NCBI RefSeq assembly: GCF_000378385.1 | Contig: NZ_KB899666.1 | Coordinates: 62,001-126,000, forward strand | Reading direction: 5' to 3' | DNA: 64,000 nucleotides | DNA from: Paenibacillus daejeonensis DSM 15491 | Lineage (GTDB): Bacteria; Bacillota; Bacilli; Paenibacillales; Paenibacillaceae | Shown: in pieces, positions 62,068 to 64,000 of the stretch | Layout: each line of letters opens with the position of its first letter | Numbering within the stretch: the stretch's first letter is position 1 | The notes under the pieces: generated by a model | Databases searched by the model: none | The model's input: only the letters and a program-made list of their open reading frames with translations | Told to the model about the DNA's origin: nothing | Program-made: the position numbers and the translations under genes

Positions 62068-64000
62068 ATGAAGTGGGAAAGCGAGTGGATATGGCGAAGC
62101 AGCGAAGTTCAAATCAATGATTTTGCGTATTTCCGCAAATCGTTTGACCTGCCGATACAACCGGCCTCGGCGCGCTTGTTCGTCTCTTGTCACCATTATG
62201 CGCAAGTGTATGTGAATGGCATCCGGCTTGGCGGGTACGGCACGCCTGCTCCGACCGATCCTGAGCATCGAAAACTGTATACGACTTACGAGGTGGCCGA
62301 CTTGCTGATCGGCGGCTGCAATTGTATTACGGCAGATGCTCATTACCTGGGAGGAGACTGTCAGAATTCGGTCAATGGACGGCCAGGATTCCGTCTGGAG
62401 CTGCACTGGCAGGACACGAACGGCAAGACATTCAAGCTACTCTCGGATACGAGCTGGCAGGTGCTTATCGACATGCCGCATCAGACCGGAACACCCTATC
62501 AGCAGAACAGAAGAATCTCGGCTATCGAAGCCTATGATGCCAGGAAGTTGGATCCGCAATGGCGCGATCCGGGAGGGGAGTTCCGCCCTGTGTCTGCAGA
62601 CGCGCAGTTGGCTGCCGTGCGCGTAGATGAGTGGCCTATGCAAAGACAGACGATACCAGAAGGGCATATTGGAGAGGAGATTGTTCCCGAGCAGCTCGGC
62701 GTGCTGCGTGGCACCGATGAGGAAGGGAGCGTACAGATCTTTGATGCGGGCAGAATCGTTAGCGGCTGGCCCCGCATCCGTCTCAAAGGCTATGAAGGCA
62801 TGACGCTTCGCATGCGCTATTCGGAAAATCTCAACCCACTGGGGCGAGTGGGTCATAACGTAGCCAATGAACCTTCTGACACGTATTATGACGAATATAC
62901 GATGCGCGGCGATGAGGTGGAGTGTTGGCAACCGGATTTTTCGTATAAATCGTTTCGATTTGTCGAGATTACCGGTTACCCCGATCCTATTACAGAGGCG
63001 GGCGATCTCGTCGTTTGCGCAGCCAGCACCGCCTTACCCTACGTTGGGCATTTTGAATGCTCTGACGAGCTGTTGAACCGATTGTACGAAGCTGCAATTT
63101 ACACTCAAAAAAACAATATGCTAGGACAATTGGTCGATTGTCCGCACCGGGAGCAGGCGCAATACTTAGCCGATACAGAGCTTCAATCGGAACTGCTGCT
63201 CTATAACTTTGATGCAATCGCCATGATCGACAAGACCTTGTGCGACTTTGCCGATGCGCAGTTGGCGGACGGTACGTTCCCCTTCGTCGCACCGACAACC
63301 TACGAACACCCGTCGTTCCATATTCAGATCCCAGAGTGGGACCTGCACTACGCTACGTTGTTATGGAAGGTATACGAGGCAACCGGGGAATCCGCGAGAT
63401 TAGCGGACCACTACGCAACAATGACAAATATGATTGCTTATTATCTTGGTATTATCGATTCGAACACGGGACTGGTGCCTACCGATAAAGGCTGGCATAT
63501 CAGCGACTGGCCCTATCCGTCCGTAGATCATAAAGGTCAATTCCTTACCGTGCAACAGATCAAGTTAATTCAAGCGTTAGATGTGGCAGGAAAGGCCGCA
63601 GCCTTGCTGGGCAAGACCAGAGACTGGCATCACTACGAGCAACAGGCCAAGGCTCTGCGCAAGCATGTAAACTGGCATCTGTATCTGCCGGAGGTCGGCG
63701 GCTACAAGGACAGCCTCGCATCTTCCGCTGCGCATCAGGGAGTGAGCGCCATCGCATTATTTGCCGATGTTGTGCCGCAGGAGCTGCGTGGACGCACGTT
63801 AGCCTATGTAAAGCAGAAGGAGTGGGAATGCAGTACGGTCTTGTCGCTGCCTCTGCTACGTATGTTGTTCGACAACGGTTGCGGGGCGGAAGCCTATGCA
63901 ATCATCGCCCGGCGGGCGTATCCCGGCTGGCTGCATATGATCCAGCAAGGGTCCCTGACACTGTGGGAGGGCTGGCAGGATATCGAAAGCCACTCCCATG
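62068..64000 (+). CDS. GH78 alpha-L-rhamnosidase, cut by the window edge
   Basis: An open frame from ATG 62068 (AAGGGAGG 7 bp upstream) that continues past base 64000, giving 644 residues so far. The N-terminal beta domain has ARLFVSCHHYAQVYVNGIRLGG. The barrel carries LVDCPHREQAQYLADTELQS, the GH78 acid motif, and near the edge SLTLWEGWQDIESHSH, the position of the second acidic residue. No signal peptide is seen. Only the C-terminal domain is missing. It is the only plus-strand gene in this end and is divergent from the AraC regulator, with 136 bp between them. Confidence 0.9.
   Translation, partial: MKWESEWIWRSSEVQINDFAYFRKSFDLPIQPASARLFVSCHHYAQVYVNGIRLGGYGTPAPTDPEHRKLYTTYEVADLLIGGCNCITADAHYLGGDCQNSVNGRPGFRLELHWQDTNGKTFKLLSDTSWQVLIDMPHQTGTPYQQNRRISAIEAYDARKLDPQWRDPGGEFRPVSADAQLAAVRVDEWPMQRQTIPEGHIGEEIVPEQLGVLRGTDEEGSVQIFDAGRIVSGWPRIRLKGYEGMTLRMRYSENLNPLGRVGHNVANEPSDTYYDEYTMRGDEVECWQPDFSYKSFRFVEITGYPDPITEAGDLVVCAASTALPYVGHFECSDELLNRLYEAAIYTQKNNMLGQLVDCPHREQAQYLADTELQSELLLYNFDAIAMIDKTLCDFADAQLADGTFPFVAPTTYEHPSFHIQIPEWDLHYATLLWKVYEATGESARLADHYATMTNMIAYYLGIIDSNTGLVPTDKGWHISDWPYPSVDHKGQFLTVQQIKLIQALDVAGKAAALLGKTRDWHHYEQQAKALRKHVNWHLYLPEVGGYKDSLASSAAHQGVSAIALFADVVPQELRGRTLAYVKQKEWECSTVLSLPLLRMLFDNGCGAEAYAIIARRAYPGWLHMIQQGSLTLWEGWQDIESHSH

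Overview
The window looks like a chromosome segment of an endospore-forming Firmicute close to Paenibacillus. The signs are two YesM/YesN-type two-component systems, a GerA-type germination receptor operon, an S-layer-homology (SLH) enzyme, several alpha-L-rhamnosidase-like (GH78) proteins and many AraC, DeoR, GntR, MarR and ArsR regulators. Strong AGGAGG-type ribosome binding sites and hairpin-plus-T-run terminators are visible throughout. I see no rRNA, tRNA, CRISPR array, intact insertion sequence or prophage. Family assignments come from recognising motifs by eye; no database search was run.

Layout. 0.2-3.6 kb: a YesM/YesN sensor kinase and response regulator pair. 3.7-8.4 kb: a tightly overlapped sugar operon (aldolase, oxidoreductase, PfkB kinase, lyxose-isomerase-like enzyme, DeoR regulator). 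8.6-13.8 kb: ArsR/SulP divergent pair, an AraC-DUF1835 fusion regulator, and a MarR/double-nitroreductase divergent pair. 13.8-22.8 kb: tRNA-dihydrouridine synthase, a 1123-residue HEAT-repeat-like protein, a GNAT acetyltransferase, small genes, a frameshifted kinase-like gene, a sugar epimerase and an SF0329-like protein. The HEAT-like and SF0329-like genes carry the same 24-bp leader block. 22.8-26.6 kb: a germination receptor operon in the order B-A-C behind a sigma-G-like promoter, with the B gene frameshifted. 26.6-34.4 kb: small proteins of unknown function, two kinds of extragenic repeat, and a secreted amidase with three SLH domains.

34.4-41.8 kb: a six-gene operon (class III aminotransferase, FGGY kinase, amidohydrolase, fucose/arabinose-isomerase-like enzyme, DeoR regulator, alanine dehydrogenase). 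It reads as a catabolic route for an amino sugar or amino polyol in which alanine carries the nitrogen. 42-52.6 kb: a GntR/LacI-type regulon for uptake and cleavage of a rhamnose-containing glycan: binding protein, a beta-propeller fused to an ABC permease, a second permease and two GH78 proteins. The same GTATAC-centred palindrome lies at all three promoters. 52.7-64 kb: an alpha/beta esterase, a secreted glycosidase-like protein with two inserted copies of one module, a second binding protein, an AraC/YesM/YesN regulatory operon and, divergently, a third GH78 gene that runs off the right edge.

The right half therefore looks like a plant-polysaccharide utilisation region in which extracellular glycans are sensed, trimmed, imported and de-rhamnosylated. 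The left and middle parts are mixed housekeeping, germination and accessory genes. Three apparent frameshifts fall between 19.4 and 23.6 kb, so that stretch may contain sequence errors or decaying genes.
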